The notes below the pieces were generated by a model. That model saw nothing but the letters and a program-made list of their open reading frames with translations, ran no database searches and was not told the origin of the DNA. The position numbers and the translations under genes were made by a program. A DNA stretch of 37,674 nucleotides from Bacteroidota bacterium (GTDB lineage: Bacteria; Bacteroidota; Bacteroidia; Chitinophagales; Chitinophagaceae): assembly GCA_947461125.1 (NCBI GenBank), contig CANHHX010000017.1, forward strand, positions 1-37,674. The letters are read 5' to 3'. Below are positions 8,753 through 17,387 of the stretch, piece after piece. How positions within the stretch are numbered: the stretch's first letter is position 1; every line of letters begins with the position of its first letter.

Positions 8753-11101
8753 TTAATATAATTGGCCTTCCTCTTTTTTGGCAGGCAGTTTATTGATTTC
8801 TTTTTCTATTGTTTCTCTCTGCTTTAAAACTTCCAAAATAGCGGCTGCTTTTTTTGCAATGCTACTTCCTTTGTATTCAGTAGTAATTTTATTTAACTTT
8901 TGTATAGCAGCACTATCTTCTTTGTTTTTCATGTGAAGGGTCGCTTCCATAAATAAAAACTGTGGTGCCCATATGTCTTTTCCGAATTTAGCTATTACTT
9001 CGTTTTTCAGTGCAATTGCTTTTTCATATGCTCCTTTCGAAAAATATTCATATATCGTATGATAGCTTATGTCTGCTTCACTTAGGCTGGTAGAACTACT
9101 TACCTCCTTTTTGGACAGTAATTTACTACTTGGAAACTTAGCTTGAAAAAGTCTTTGTACCGAATCTGCTTTCACTAGCTCACCCATAACGCTGTAGCAA
9201 AGTGCTAAATTGTGGTATGCCATATCAAGTGAAGTGCCTGATAAAAACTTGTTGATATAAAATGTATAGGCTTCAATAGCGGAAGGGTAGTCCGATAAAT
9301 TAAGTTGAAATATTTGTGCGTTATCTAGTAGTGCTTTGGCCCATTTTTCGTTGGAGGCTTCTAGTTGTTTAACGCCTGTTGGAATTGATTCGGCCAATGC
9401 TTCGTAACTAATGCCTGCGCTACTGTCTTTGTTTACCACATCGTTGGTGGCAGCGGCTGTACTCATATTTACTGCCCCAATATTTGCATCCAGGGCTGAT
9501 TGTCTTCTCCAATTGTCCAGATTTTGTCTATTGCCCCATGTGGTTTTAAATGAGGCCGCCCCCTTAGAACGCAGTGCTCTATTTAAAAAATAAAAATCGG
9601 TGTTGGCGCTACTGCTAAATAAATCCAAATTTGCCGCCGGGTTTGCGTCTATTAACTTATCCTGCGAGGCATCCTCTTTTTCTTTGCGTAACTGTTTGTA
9701 AAGCTTTCTTAAAAATACAGTCCTTTCAATTTCAGGTAGGGCTGCAATTTTTTGTAAGCTATCTTCTAGTTCTATAATTGTTAAATTGGCATTGATGAGT
9801 TGAAGGGCTGGTTTTCTAGTTTCAATTTTTTCTTTCTGACTGAGTTCCAGATTTTGAACATTAATACTATCGTAAAATTTATAGGCAGCACCATATTTTT
9901 TTTGATCATAATTGATGTCGCCTAGTAGTATAAATGATTTTTGTTTTTGTAATTCGTTATCGCCCGCATTTTTAATACTCTCTAATAAATAATTTTGGGT
10001 GAGGGTATAGTTCTTTTTAGAAAGCTCAATAGAAGCAGCAGCAAAATATATAACGTCTTTGTAGGCTTCGTATTTATCTTTTTTGGCCATTAGCAAAAGG
10101 GCTTTGCTGTCAGCTCCTGTTGTGATGCTCAATCTATTGAGCGCTACGTTGGCGTAAATTTCTAGGTATGGGTCTTGTGCTGCATCAATAGCCGTCTGAT
10201 AGTAATGTTTGGCCTGGGTATTGAGCTCAGCTTTTTCATACAACTGTGCCGTTAAGTAGGCCTTTCTTGATTTGTCTATTTTATTAGTAGCAAATGAAAT
10301 AGTTTTTGCTAAAAAGTTAGCAGCTAATTCGTATCGTTCCCCTTTGTAATGGCCATAGGCGGTTACTGCATCAAGTTCCGGAATAAGTCTAGCTGGAAAA
10401 ATTTTATCTGTTCTTAATAAAGCCATTAAGCCGGTAGCTTCCGATTGTTTATTTTGTTCGAGGTAGGTACGAATCATCCATAAATAACTTTCATTTCTAC
10501 TAGGAAGGGTGGTGGTTATTTTTTGCCAGATATTTCTTTTCTCATTGGTTGAAATAGAAAATACGCCGTTTATATTACTGATATTACTTCCAATAGGAAT
10601 ATCGGTGCCTTCATCTTTGGGTGCGAAAGCATAGTTGACGTATTTAAAAACGGCAAGTGCCGAATCGTAATCTTGGCGGTGTAAATAAGCCTTCCCTAAA
10701 ATGATGTATAAATTATCTACCCAATCGCTTCTTAAATCGTGTAATAAAATACCCGCCGTACATTTATAAATGATGGTGTCAATTTCATCTTTTGCCGTAA
10801 CATCTAAACTGTATGGATAAAAGGGTAGAAGTTCCGCATAATTTTCAATTTGCTTTTGGGTAGCTCTTTCAATTATTGCATCAAGCCTATTTGTAGCATT
10901 AAAAACATAGTTATACCTCGTAACGGTATTGTTAAATATTCGTTTGGGTAAACGAAATCCTTTTTCACCCGTTTTTTCGGCAGGTAAGAGTCGTTCGGTG
11001 TAGGGTTTATTTTTTTGTAAACTTATGCCCGTATAGGGTTGGGCAACCAAAACGTTTGCCAAGCCAACCATCAAAAATAATACCAGCGCATAGGTTTTCA
11101 T
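8753..11101 (-). CDS. PorW/SprE-like tetratricopeptide protein of the type IX secretion system
   Basis: PorW/SprE is a TPR protein required for type IX secretion and gliding. The N-terminal signature is recognisable: FNNTVTRYNYVFNATNRL, then a segment ending ELLPFYP, and a first TPR (LYIILGKAYLHRQDYDSAL). More TPR-like helical pairs follow to the end (782 residues). I place the start at ATG 11101, because the Sec signal MKTYALVLFLMVGLANVLVAQ begins there; an in-frame ATG at 11152 would add 17 residues ahead of it. Unlike described SprE/PorW lipoproteins, the signal has no lipobox cysteine. It heads an operon with PBP1A and lies near porQ. Other TPR secretion proteins are the alternative. Confidence 0.72.
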   Translation of the reverse strand: MKTYALVLFLMVGLANVLVAQPYTGISLQKNKPYTERLLPAEKTGEKGFRLPKRIFNNTVTRYNYVFNATNRLDAIIERATQKQIENYAELLPFYPYSLDVTAKDEIDTIIYKCTAGILLHDLRSDWVDNLYIILGKAYLHRQDYDSALAVFKYVNYAFAPKDEGTDIPIGSNISNINGVFSISTNEKRNIWQKITTTLPSRNESYLWMIRTYLEQNKQSEATGLMALLRTDKIFPARLIPELDAVTAYGHYKGERYELAANFLAKTISFATNKIDKSRKAYLTAQLYEKAELNTQAKHYYQTAIDAAQDPYLEIYANVALNRLSITTGADSKALLLMAKKDKYEAYKDVIYFAAASIELSKKNYTLTQNYLLESIKNAGDNELQKQKSFILLGDINYDQKKYGAAYKFYDSINVQNLELSQKEKIETRKPALQLINANLTIIELEDSLQKIAALPEIERTVFLRKLYKQLRKEKEDASQDKLIDANPAANLDLFSSSANTDFYFLNRALRSKGAASFKTTWGNRQNLDNWRRQSALDANIGAVNMSTAAATNDVVNKDSSAGISYEALAESIPTGVKQLEASNEKWAKALLDNAQIFQLNLSDYPSAIEAYTFYINKFLSGTSLDMAYHNLALCYSVMGELVKADSVQRLFQAKFPSSKLLSKKEVSSSTSLSEADISYHTIYEYFSKGAYEKAIALKNEVIAKFGKDIWAPQFLFMEATLHMKNKEDSAAIQKLNKITTEYKGSSIAKKAAAILEVLKQRETIEKEINKLPAKKEEGQLY

Positions 11102-11170
11102 GTATCTTAAATAGACCTTAAAAATACATTTATTTCTGTTTTGAGGGTGCATTAAAACAACTTTAAGGGC

Positions 11171-11178
11171 TACCTTTA
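11171..11178 (+). promoter_or_regulatory. possible -7 box for the 11194 gene
   Basis: TACCTTTA, one base from TAnnTTTG, ends 15 bases before the ATG at 11194, in the divergent gap next to porW. No good -33 TTTG at standard spacing. Confidence 0.35.
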
Positions 11179-11193
11179 TGCTTATTTAACAAT

Positions 11194-11592
11194 ATGGACA
11201 CGATACCTACTAAAAACGAACCCACCCGCCTTGGCACCCACTACCGTTTAGTGGTGATGGACGATGATACTTTTGAGGAAGTGGTTACGCTCAAACTGTC
11301 TCGAACTAGTGTGTACATTGGTCTTAGTTCTTTGTTTGTATTTCTTATTGGTATAACTATTGTTTTTATTGCATTTACACCGCTTAAATATTATATCCCT
11401 GGATATGGCACTCGGGAGGGTCGCGCGGCACTTCAAAATTTAAAAATTAGAACTGATTCATTAGAGCAAGTGATTCGGTATAACGAACAATATTTTAACA
11501 GCGTTAAAAAAGTGATGGAAGGGACAGGCAAAGGGATGGAATTAGATACTGTTCCACTAAACATTCCAAAGGCAGAATTGATTCACGATTAA
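11194..11592 (+). CDS. short single-pass membrane protein resembling the N-terminus of Bacteroidota M23 peptidases
   Basis: 132 residues: a cytoplasmic start containing YRLVVMDDDTFEEVVTLKLS, one membrane helix (about 41-62), then FTPLKYYIPGYG and a short coiled-coil-prone tail. From memory, the pattern YRLV-DDETFEE, membrane helix, FTPLK-YIPGY is the N-terminal part of Bacteroidota M23 (LytM-like) membrane peptidases of roughly 280-320 residues. Here the protein stops before any peptidase domain, and the downstream 17 bases lead straight into atpZ, so no disrupted remainder is visible. Function unknown; an envelope scaffold or regulator of peptidoglycan hydrolysis is a guess. Confidence 0.75.
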   Translation: MDTIPTKNEPTRLGTHYRLVVMDDDTFEEVVTLKLSRTSVYIGLSSLFVFLIGITIVFIAFTPLKYYIPGYGTREGRAALQNLKIRTDSLEQVIRYNEQYFNSVKKVMEGTGKGMELDTVPLNIPKAELIHD

Positions 11593-11608
11593 TTTTATTC
11601 AGTTAGCC

Positions 11609-11854
11609 ATGCCTCAAAAAGATTCAAAACCGTTTTTGCAATACGCGGGTATAGCTACTCAGCTATTGGCGTCATTTGCATTTGCCGCCTTCGGCGGCAA
11701 ATGGCTGGATTTCAAATTTTTTTCTCGAACCCCCATATTTATCTGGGTACTTCCACTTCTTGTAGGAATAGGAATGATTGTAAAAGTGATCAAAGACACC
11801 GATCGTAAAACCGGTGCAAACAAAAACTCCGATAATAAATCAGACACAAAATAA
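11609..11854 (+). CDS. atpZ: AtpZ/AtpI-family protein
   Basis: AtpZ proteins are small two-helix membrane proteins usually encoded at the head of ATP synthase operons and thought to help c-ring assembly or Mg2+ supply. The 81-residue product has two membrane helices (about 13-32 and 42-60) separated by a short loop with the family pattern FGGKWLD, and a polar Lys/Asp/Ser-rich tail. It sits in a tight plus-strand series, 16 bases after the previous gene and 15 before the next. The ATP synthase genes themselves (atpB onward) are not in the window. Confidence 0.8.
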   Translation: MPQKDSKPFLQYAGIATQLLASFAFAAFGGKWLDFKFFSRTPIFIWVLPLLVGIGMIVKVIKDTDRKTGANKNSDNKSDTK

Positions 11855-11869
11855 TAAACCAAAACAAAG

Positions 11870-12271
11870 ATGGCTAAATTTAGTAATTCAGAATTTAAAC
11901 TGCTGTACCCCATTACTGGGCTTTTTGTTTTTGTAACCTGGATGGTTCATTTAGGCGAACAGGAACTTATCAAATATAAATTTGTGCCTACTGTTATCAA
12001 TGCGGCTAATTTATTACTCTTTGCGCTTACCCTTGTAGGATTATTATCGCTTATTAGTGCTGCTAAAGATCCAAACCCCAATGTACTTGTTCGAACCGTC
12101 ATGGCCTTTATGGGGTTTCGTTTAATTGGACTTGCTGTTATACTTGTTTCCTATATTAAAATGTCAGGCGCAGCCATTAGTCCTCGCTCTGTGTATGCCG
12201 GATTAGCGCTGTATCCACTCTATACCTGGCTTGAGATTAAACTCTTTTTAAAATTGAACGTTAAAAAATAA
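11870..12271 (+). CDS. four-helix membrane protein, AtpI-like position
   Basis: 133 residues with four hydrophobic segments (about 12-28, 41-63, 77-98 and 106-125). I do not recognise a catalytic motif. Its position directly behind atpZ, and its size, match the poorly characterised AtpI-like protein found between atpZ and atpB in many Bacteroidota. Here it is instead followed by the SprT-like gene, whose ATG overlaps its stop codon by one base (TAATG), indicating translational coupling. Confidence 0.7.
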   Translation: MAKFSNSEFKLLYPITGLFVFVTWMVHLGEQELIKYKFVPTVINAANLLLFALTLVGLLSLISAAKDPNPNVLVRTVMAFMGFRLIGLAVILVSYIKMSGAAISPRSVYAGLALYPLYTWLEIKLFLKLNVKK

Positions 12272-12903
12272 TGCCCATTAACGAGCATCCCATGCAGGCC
12301 TTGGCTGGTTTTTTACCAGACAAAAGTTTTGAGCAGGTGCTCGCGTATTTGCATGAATACCGGGTACATTTAACCATTACCAAACAGCGTAAATCGGTAC
12401 TTGGTGATTATCGTCATCCGGGTAGGGGGGCTAACCACCGCATTAGCATCAATGGGAATTTAAACAAGTATGAATTTCTCATTACGTTTTTACACGAGCT
12501 TGCACATTTATTAACTTTCGAAAAATTCAGTAACCGCGTAGAAGCGCATGGCAAAGAATGGAAGTTTTGTTATGGGCAGTTATTGCAGCATTTTGTAGCG
12601 CAACAAATTTTTCCGCCCGATATCGAAAAAGCACTTCAAAAATCTATTTTAAATCCTGCGGCTACGGCAGGTGGTGAAACCGAACTCTTAATGGTACTTC
12701 GCGGCTACAACGAAAAGCAAAAGCCCGGATATGCACTGGTAGCAAGTATTGCAGAGGGTTCGTTATTTGTAACAGACAATGGACGCGTTTTTTGTAAAGG
12801 GCCATTACGCCGCAAGCGTTACGAATGCGATGAGGTTAAAACCGGACTGCGATATACGTTTAGCGCACTAACAGAAGTAAAGCCTATTGCAAATCCGCAA
12901 TAA
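12271..12903 (+). CDS. SprT-like zinc metalloprotease-fold protein
   Basis: 210 residues with the zincin motif HELAH (75-79) and a third ligand candidate His93 in EAHGKEWK, the layout of the SprT/Spartan family. The C-terminal half has RRKRYECDEVKTG, which resembles the end of the SprT zinc ribbon, but I do not see a full four-Cys ribbon. Bacterial SprT proteins have no firmly established substrate; eukaryotic Spartan cuts DNA-protein crosslinks. Starts on the ATG overlapping the previous stop by one base. Alternative ATG at codon 8. Confidence 0.85.
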   Translation: MPINEHPMQALAGFLPDKSFEQVLAYLHEYRVHLTITKQRKSVLGDYRHPGRGANHRISINGNLNKYEFLITFLHELAHLLTFEKFSNRVEAHGKEWKFCYGQLLQHFVAQQIFPPDIEKALQKSILNPAATAGGETELLMVLRGYNEKQKPGYALVASIAEGSLFVTDNGRVFCKGPLRRKRYECDEVKTGLRYTFSALTEVKPIANPQ

Positions 12904-12957
12904 ATAAACCCAACAGGACTCCGTGCACAATAAAAATCACGTGAAATGCATGCGCAT

Positions 12958-12988
12958 AAAAAAAGCCCCCAACAGGTTGGAGGCTTTT
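12958..12988 (-). terminator. Rho-independent terminator of sucC
   Basis: Read on the minus strand, AAAAGCCTCCAAC pairs with GTTGGGGGCTTTT (one mismatch) and runs into seven T residues. It starts 22 bases past the sucC stop. On the plus strand the trailing T run is only four bases, so it may also end the SprT transcript, less efficiently. Confidence 0.8.
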
Positions 12989-13010
12989 AAAATTACTTTT
13001 ACAAATCTTA

Positions 13011-14222
13011 TTAAGCAACTGCTTTTTTAACAAGGTCTGCAGCTTCGCTTAACTGAATTGCTGACTGAACTTTAAGTCCACTCTCATCAATTAATTTTTT
13101 AGCTTCTACTGCATTGGTTCCTTGTAAACGAACAATGATTGGGATATTGATATTGCCTAATTTGTTAAAGGCTTCAATTACACCAGCAGCAACACGGTCA
13201 CAACGAACAATACCGCCAAAGATGTTAATTAAAATAGCTTTTACATTTGGATCTTTCATGATAATTCTAAAACCAGCTTCTACGGTTTGCGCATTCGCAG
13301 TACCACCTACGTCCAAAAAGTTAGCTGGTTCACCACCACTTAACTTAATCATATCCATGGTAGCCATTGCAAGTCCTGCACCGTTTACCATACAACCTAC
13401 GTTACCGTCAAGCTTCACAAAGTTTAGGTTAAACTCGCCAGCTTCCACTTCGGTAGGATCTTCTTCAGATACATCGCGCATCGCGAGTAAATCGGCGTGG
13501 CGCATGAGTGCGTTGTCGTCAATATTCATTTTACAATCCACCGCAATGATTTTTTCATCGGATGTTTTGAAAAGTGGATTGATTTCGAGCATACCGCAAT
13601 CTAGATTTACGTATGCATTGTATAAGTTGGTTACAAACTTTACGCAGTTTTTAAAAGCGTCGCCAGAAAGGCCTAGGTTAAAAGCAATTTTACGCGCCTG
13701 AAAACCTTGAAGTCCACCACCTGGGTGTACCCACTCTTTAAATATTTTTTCTGGTGTGTTATGTGCTACTTCTTCAATGTCCATACCACCTTCGGTGCTG
13801 TACATTACAACATTCATCCCTTTTGCACGGTCTAGTAAGATTGACAAGTAAAATTCTTTTACTTCATTAGGGCCAGGATAATAAACGTCCTGAGCAATTA
13901 ATATTTTATTAACGAGTTTACCAGCTGCACCTGTTTGAATGGTTACAAGGGTACCGCCTAATAAATTACCCGCAATTGTTTTTACGTCGTCTTCGCTTTT
14001 AGCAACTGCTACACCGCGCTGCTCTTTTCCTTCTATTTTACCTTTGCCTCTACCACCTGCGTGAATTTGGGCTTTAATTACCGCAAAATTGTTGCCCGTT
14101 TGTGCCTTTAAAGTGGCATAAGCCGCAGCTGCTGCGTCTACTGTTTCTACCGCTACACCTTCCTGTACTGGAACGTTGTACTTTTTAAGGAGTTCTTTAG
14201 CTTGGTACTCATGAAGATTCAT
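13011..14222 (-). CDS. sucC: succinate-CoA ligase (ADP-forming) beta subunit
   Basis: Catalyses the TCA step succinyl-CoA to succinate with ATP formation, as a complex with SucD. The 403-residue product starts MNLHEYQAKELLKKY, the standard SucC N-terminus. It has the ATP-grasp segment GGRGKGKIEG near 53-62, and the ligase signature region around GGTANAQTVEAGF and INIFGGIVRCD in the C-terminal domain. Length is close to E. coli SucC (388). sucD is not adjacent. A -7-like TATCTTCG (plus 14238-14245) lies 15 bases before the ATG. The terminator at 12958-12988 follows. Confidence 0.97.
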   Translation of the reverse strand: MNLHEYQAKELLKKYNVPVQEGVAVETVDAAAAAYATLKAQTGNNFAVIKAQIHAGGRGKGKIEGKEQRGVAVAKSEDDVKTIAGNLLGGTLVTIQTGAAGKLVNKILIAQDVYYPGPNEVKEFYLSILLDRAKGMNVVMYSTEGGMDIEEVAHNTPEKIFKEWVHPGGGLQGFQARKIAFNLGLSGDAFKNCVKFVTNLYNAYVNLDCGMLEINPLFKTSDEKIIAVDCKMNIDDNALMRHADLLAMRDVSEEDPTEVEAGEFNLNFVKLDGNVGCMVNGAGLAMATMDMIKLSGGEPANFLDVGGTANAQTVEAGFRIIMKDPNVKAILINIFGGIVRCDRVAAGVIEAFNKLGNINIPIIVRLQGTNAVEAKKLIDESGLKVQSAIQLSEAADLVKKAVA

Positions 14223-14237
14223 ACAAAAAAATTTTTG

Positions 14238-14245
14238 CGAAGATA
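14238..14245 (-). promoter_or_regulatory. possible -7 box for sucC
   Basis: On the minus strand this reads TATCTTCG, one base off TAnnTTTG, 15 bases before the sucC ATG. No TTTG at the expected upstream spacing. Confidence 0.35.
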
Positions 14246-14320
14246 AGCGAAACGGCTTTACATTAAAACCCTTAATTTTACCTTAATTATCCGCATAAAC
14301 ACTTAAAATTCAATACAATT

Positions 14321-14884
14321 ATGAAAAAAGTATCCTTTTTCCTACTAGGAGCCGCATTTTTAGCGAGTTCATTGGCTTTTGTAGCCCCAAAAAATCCAAA
14401 AGCACCTGTTACCCTAGCTGTACAATCAGATAAGAGCAGAGTAGACTTTATTGGCTCAAAAGCTGCCGATTTTCATACCGGTACTTTTACCGTAAAAGGC
14501 GGAAGCGTTCAAGTTGAAGGCGGTAAGTTAGTGGGTGGTTCTTTTGTAATCGACCTAGCTAATTTAAAAGTTACCGATGCTGCTGGTGAAAGATTAGCCG
14601 GTCACTTAAAAAGCGCAGACTTTTTTGACGTCGCTAAATTTGGTGAAGCAACTTATTCGATTTCTTCTGTAGATTATTCAAGTGCAACTGCTTGTACCAT
14701 CAACGGAACTTTGAACATCAAAGGTGTTGGCGTTCCTGTAAGTTTCGCTGCTAATATTAGAAGTGCTTCTGAAAAAGGTCTTTTTGGTCAAGCTTATTTT
14801 AGCATTGATCGTACCTTATTAGGCATTGCTTATGCAGGTCCTTCTAAAGACGTTCAAATTGCTGTGCATTTATTTGCAAAATAA
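14321..14884 (+). CDS. secreted YceI-family lipocalin-like protein
   Basis: 187 residues with a clear Sec signal (MKKVSFFLLGAAFLASSLAF, cleavage near residue 20-24). The YceI domain follows: VDFIGSKAADFHTGTFTV, then GGSFVIDLANLKVTD and an HLKSADFFDVAKF segment, all typical. YceI proteins form a beta-barrel pocket that binds isoprenoid-like lipids, usually in the periplasm; the ligand here is unknown. Single-gene unit between the divergent sucC and its own terminator. Confidence 0.92.
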   Translation: MKKVSFFLLGAAFLASSLAFVAPKNPKAPVTLAVQSDKSRVDFIGSKAADFHTGTFTVKGGSVQVEGGKLVGGSFVIDLANLKVTDAAGERLAGHLKSADFFDVAKFGEATYSISSVDYSSATACTINGTLNIKGVGVPVSFAANIRSASEKGLFGQAYFSIDRTLLGIAYAGPSKDVQIAVHLFAK

Positions 14885-14906
14885 TATTTACACCCCCTCC
14901 GAGATA

Positions 14907-14940
14907 GAAAGCTCCAGCATTTTGTTGGGGCTTTCTTATT
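14907..14940 (+). terminator. Rho-independent terminator of the YceI gene
   Basis: GAAAGCTCCAGCA (14907-14919) pairs with TGTTGGGGCTTTC (14923-14935), allowing two G-T pairs, around a TTT loop, then TTATTTATT. The trailing T-rich part overlaps the stop codon of the convergent subtilase gene. Confidence 0.75.
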
Positions 14941-16588
14941 TATTACCCATGCTGTTTGCAAGTAGGACCGCGTTATAGGCATTTACAATACCGCCGGTTT
15001 TTGAAAGTTTATTAAATGGGGTAGTTATGCTGCTATTGCCAGGAAGTAAGCATGGCGCTGTTGCTTCCGGAACGTACACTGATTTTTCTAAAATTGTTTT
15101 TACTTGCTTGGCAGATAGGCTTGGGTAGTAGCTCCGGAGTATTGCTGCAACGCCTGTTACAATGGGGGTTGCCATACTGGTGCCATCCTGATTGCCATAT
15201 ACGTTACCGCCAGGTAGGGTTGAATATATTTTTACGCCAGGAGCAAAAAGGTCTACGTTTTGTTTGCCATAATTACTAAAATCTGCGGCGATACTAGCTT
15301 CTGTAACAAGGGGGTCACTGCTAGCGCCAACCGTAATAAAACTACTTGCGTTTTTTTTGTAGGCGGCTAAATAAGCATTTGGAAATACAGTGATACTATC
15401 TAAATTATAATTTTCATTACCAGCCGAGTGTACGAGTAAAACATCTTTTTGTTCCGCGTATACAACAGCACTATCCACCCAGTATTTTTCGGGCGAATAA
15501 GATTTTCCAAAACTCATATTAATCACTTTCGCACCATTGTCTGCGGCATATTTAATAGCAAGGGCCACGTCTTTATCATATTCATCGCCATCGGGTACCA
15601 CGCGGAGCATCATTATTTGTACAGCATCCGCTACACCATCTATTCCGGTCCCATTATTTCTGCTAGCAGCTATAATACCACTCACGTGCGTGCCGTGGTT
15701 AGGCGTAGGGCCCATTACATCATTGTTGCCATAATAGGCGTCTAAAAAATTATAGTAGTTGTCTCTAACAATGAGAGCTCTTTCGTCGTTGGGTAATTTT
15801 TCTTTGGCGCCCAATGCGACGGTTTTACCTTCAATGTATTCGTCTATTTGAGCAATGGTATAGGTGTTTAATTCCTGCTCATCTAACTGCATGAGCCTAT
15901 GTAATGATAAGAGCCCTAATTTAGCTTCTTTACCAATAATAGTTGTGGGTGTAAATTTGGTGAGTGTTTCTCTGTTGTAGCTTACTACATTCATTTCTTG
16001 CTTTAATACTTTGTCATGCTTTTTAAAAGCACTCGCAAGCATTTCAACATATTGTAGTTGGTCTTTTTCTTCGTCACTAAAATTTAATTCTGTTTCTGTT
16101 TTTTTCCAAGTAGCCAACAGCGCTTTATCTGAAATACTTAGCGTGTTAGTATCCAATAAAGGGTTTGTAAATTTCGCTTTGTATTTGTGGTAAATTCTGG
16201 AACGCTCATCCGGTGCTCTTTTAACACTTTGTCCATTTTTGCCCCCTAAAAAATTCCAACCATGCACATCGTCTATGTAGCCGTTTTTATCATCGTCAAT
16301 ACCGTTGCCTGGAATTTCTTTGGGGTTGGTCCACAAAATATTTTTTAAATCTTCGTGTGTGGTGTCAATGCCCGAATCCAATACGGCAACAATAATGGGA
16401 GAAGCTTTTTTATTTTTGGCACCTAGGTAGTCGTAGGCTTTTTGTAAACTGATGCCTAATACCTTGTCAGTACTGGGGTCTAATACTTGCCAGTTTTTAG
16501 GAGCCGTTTGTGCATGGAGTTGATGCATGCCATTAAAGAGCAGTAGGGTAGATCCAATTATCGAAATAAGGGGTAGGCGCATTTTCAT
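14936..16588 (-). CDS. secreted subtilisin-like serine protease (S8) with a long insert
   Basis: Subtilase with the catalytic triad intact: Asp71 in VLDSGID, His298 in NHGTHVSG and Ser471 in GTSMATP, with the oxyanion Asn391 in HSAGN. A Sec signal occupies about residues 1-27 (LISIIGSTLLLF, cleavage near HAQ). Asp and His are 227 residues apart, far more than the ~30-40 in typical subtilisins; the extra ~190 residues (about 110-290) are mainly charged and helical. There is no type IX C-terminal sorting domain and no lipobox. Start set at ATG 16588 (550 residues), giving a clean signal peptide; the upstream in-frame TTG at 16603 is less likely. Confidence 0.9.
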   Translation of the reverse strand: MKMRLPLISIIGSTLLLFNGMHQLHAQTAPKNWQVLDPSTDKVLGISLQKAYDYLGAKNKKASPIIVAVLDSGIDTTHEDLKNILWTNPKEIPGNGIDDDKNGYIDDVHGWNFLGGKNGQSVKRAPDERSRIYHKYKAKFTNPLLDTNTLSISDKALLATWKKTETELNFSDEEKDQLQYVEMLASAFKKHDKVLKQEMNVVSYNRETLTKFTPTTIIGKEAKLGLLSLHRLMQLDEQELNTYTIAQIDEYIEGKTVALGAKEKLPNDERALIVRDNYYNFLDAYYGNNDVMGPTPNHGTHVSGIIAASRNNGTGIDGVADAVQIMMLRVVPDGDEYDKDVALAIKYAADNGAKVINMSFGKSYSPEKYWVDSAVVYAEQKDVLLVHSAGNENYNLDSITVFPNAYLAAYKKNASSFITVGASSDPLVTEASIAADFSNYGKQNVDLFAPGVKIYSTLPGGNVYGNQDGTSMATPIVTGVAAILRSYYPSLSAKQVKTILEKSVYVPEATAPCLLPGNSSITTPFNKLSKTGGIVNAYNAVLLANSMGNK

Positions 16589-16684
16589 GACGCTAATGTA
16601 CAAGTTTCTAGCGTTTATTTACAGGGGCCATTTCTTAATAAAACGATAAAAAGTTACGTTGTCAGCTGCTTATGAAACAGATGG

Positions 16685-17383
16685 TTATTTTGTATGGCTA
16701 TGCGCTAGTAATTGGTCATATACGCTGCCATAACTACTTCCAATGGGAATTTCTTTTTCGCCTACCCAAATTTTGCTTTTGCTAAACTTGTCAATTTTGG
16801 CAATTGGCACAATATAGGAGCGGTGTACTCGAATAAAATCGCGGGTGGGTAACTTTTCCAAAATACCTTTAAGGGTCATTAAGGTAAGAACGGGGGTGGG
16901 CTTTGTATAGATTTTAATATAATCGTCAAGTGCTTCAATCAGGTCTACATCTTTCAAGTTGATTTTCATGATTTCGTAGTTCACCTTTACAAAAATGGAA
17001 TTGAGCTGTACTTCTTGAGCACTTAAAAACTCGGTATATTCTTTAATTTTATAGGCAGCCTTTAAAAAGCGGTCGTATTCAAATGGTTTTAATAAATAAT
17101 CGACAGCATCTGCATTAAATCCTTCTACTGCAAAATCTTTGTAGGCAGTTGTAAATACCACCATGGGCTTATTGGGTAGGCTTTTATAGAATTCAATACC
17201 TGTAATATCAGGCATTTGTATGTCTAAAAACAAAGCGTCTACTTTATTTTCTTTTAAATAGGCGCTTGCTAAATCAGTGTCACTAAATGTTTTAACGAGT
17301 TGTAAAAAAGATATTTTAGAACAGTATTCTTCAATAATTTTTAGAGCTAGTGGTTCGTCATCGATGGCAATACATGTAATCAT
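16685..17383 (-). CDS. LytTR-family response regulator
   Basis: 232 residues. The receiver domain (1-~120) has the acidic pair Asp8/Asp9, phosphoacceptor Asp54 in LFLDIQMPD, Thr78/Thr79 and Lys99 in LLKPF. A LytTR DNA-binding domain follows (about 133-230), with DVDLIEALDDYIKIY and FIRVHRSYIV. It is the output partner of the sensor kinase directly upstream, separated by 4 bases. Such pairs in Bacteroidota often control envelope or polysaccharide genes, but no target is identifiable here. Confidence 0.95.
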   Translation of the reverse strand: MITCIAIDDEPLALKIIEEYCSKISFLQLVKTFSDTDLASAYLKENKVDALFLDIQMPDITGIEFYKSLPNKPMVVFTTAYKDFAVEGFNADAVDYLLKPFEYDRFLKAAYKIKEYTEFLSAQEVQLNSIFVKVNYEIMKINLKDVDLIEALDDYIKIYTKPTPVLTLMTLKGILEKLPTRDFIRVHRSYIVPIAKIDKFSKSKIWVGEKEIPIGSSYGSVYDQLLAHSHTK

Positions 17384-17387
17384 ACAA

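Noticed and set aside
14936..16588. Type IX secretion cargo (C-terminal sorting domain) on the subtilase
   Set aside because: The C-terminus ends in ordinary catalytic-domain helix sequence (NAVLLANSMGNK) with no sorting domain.
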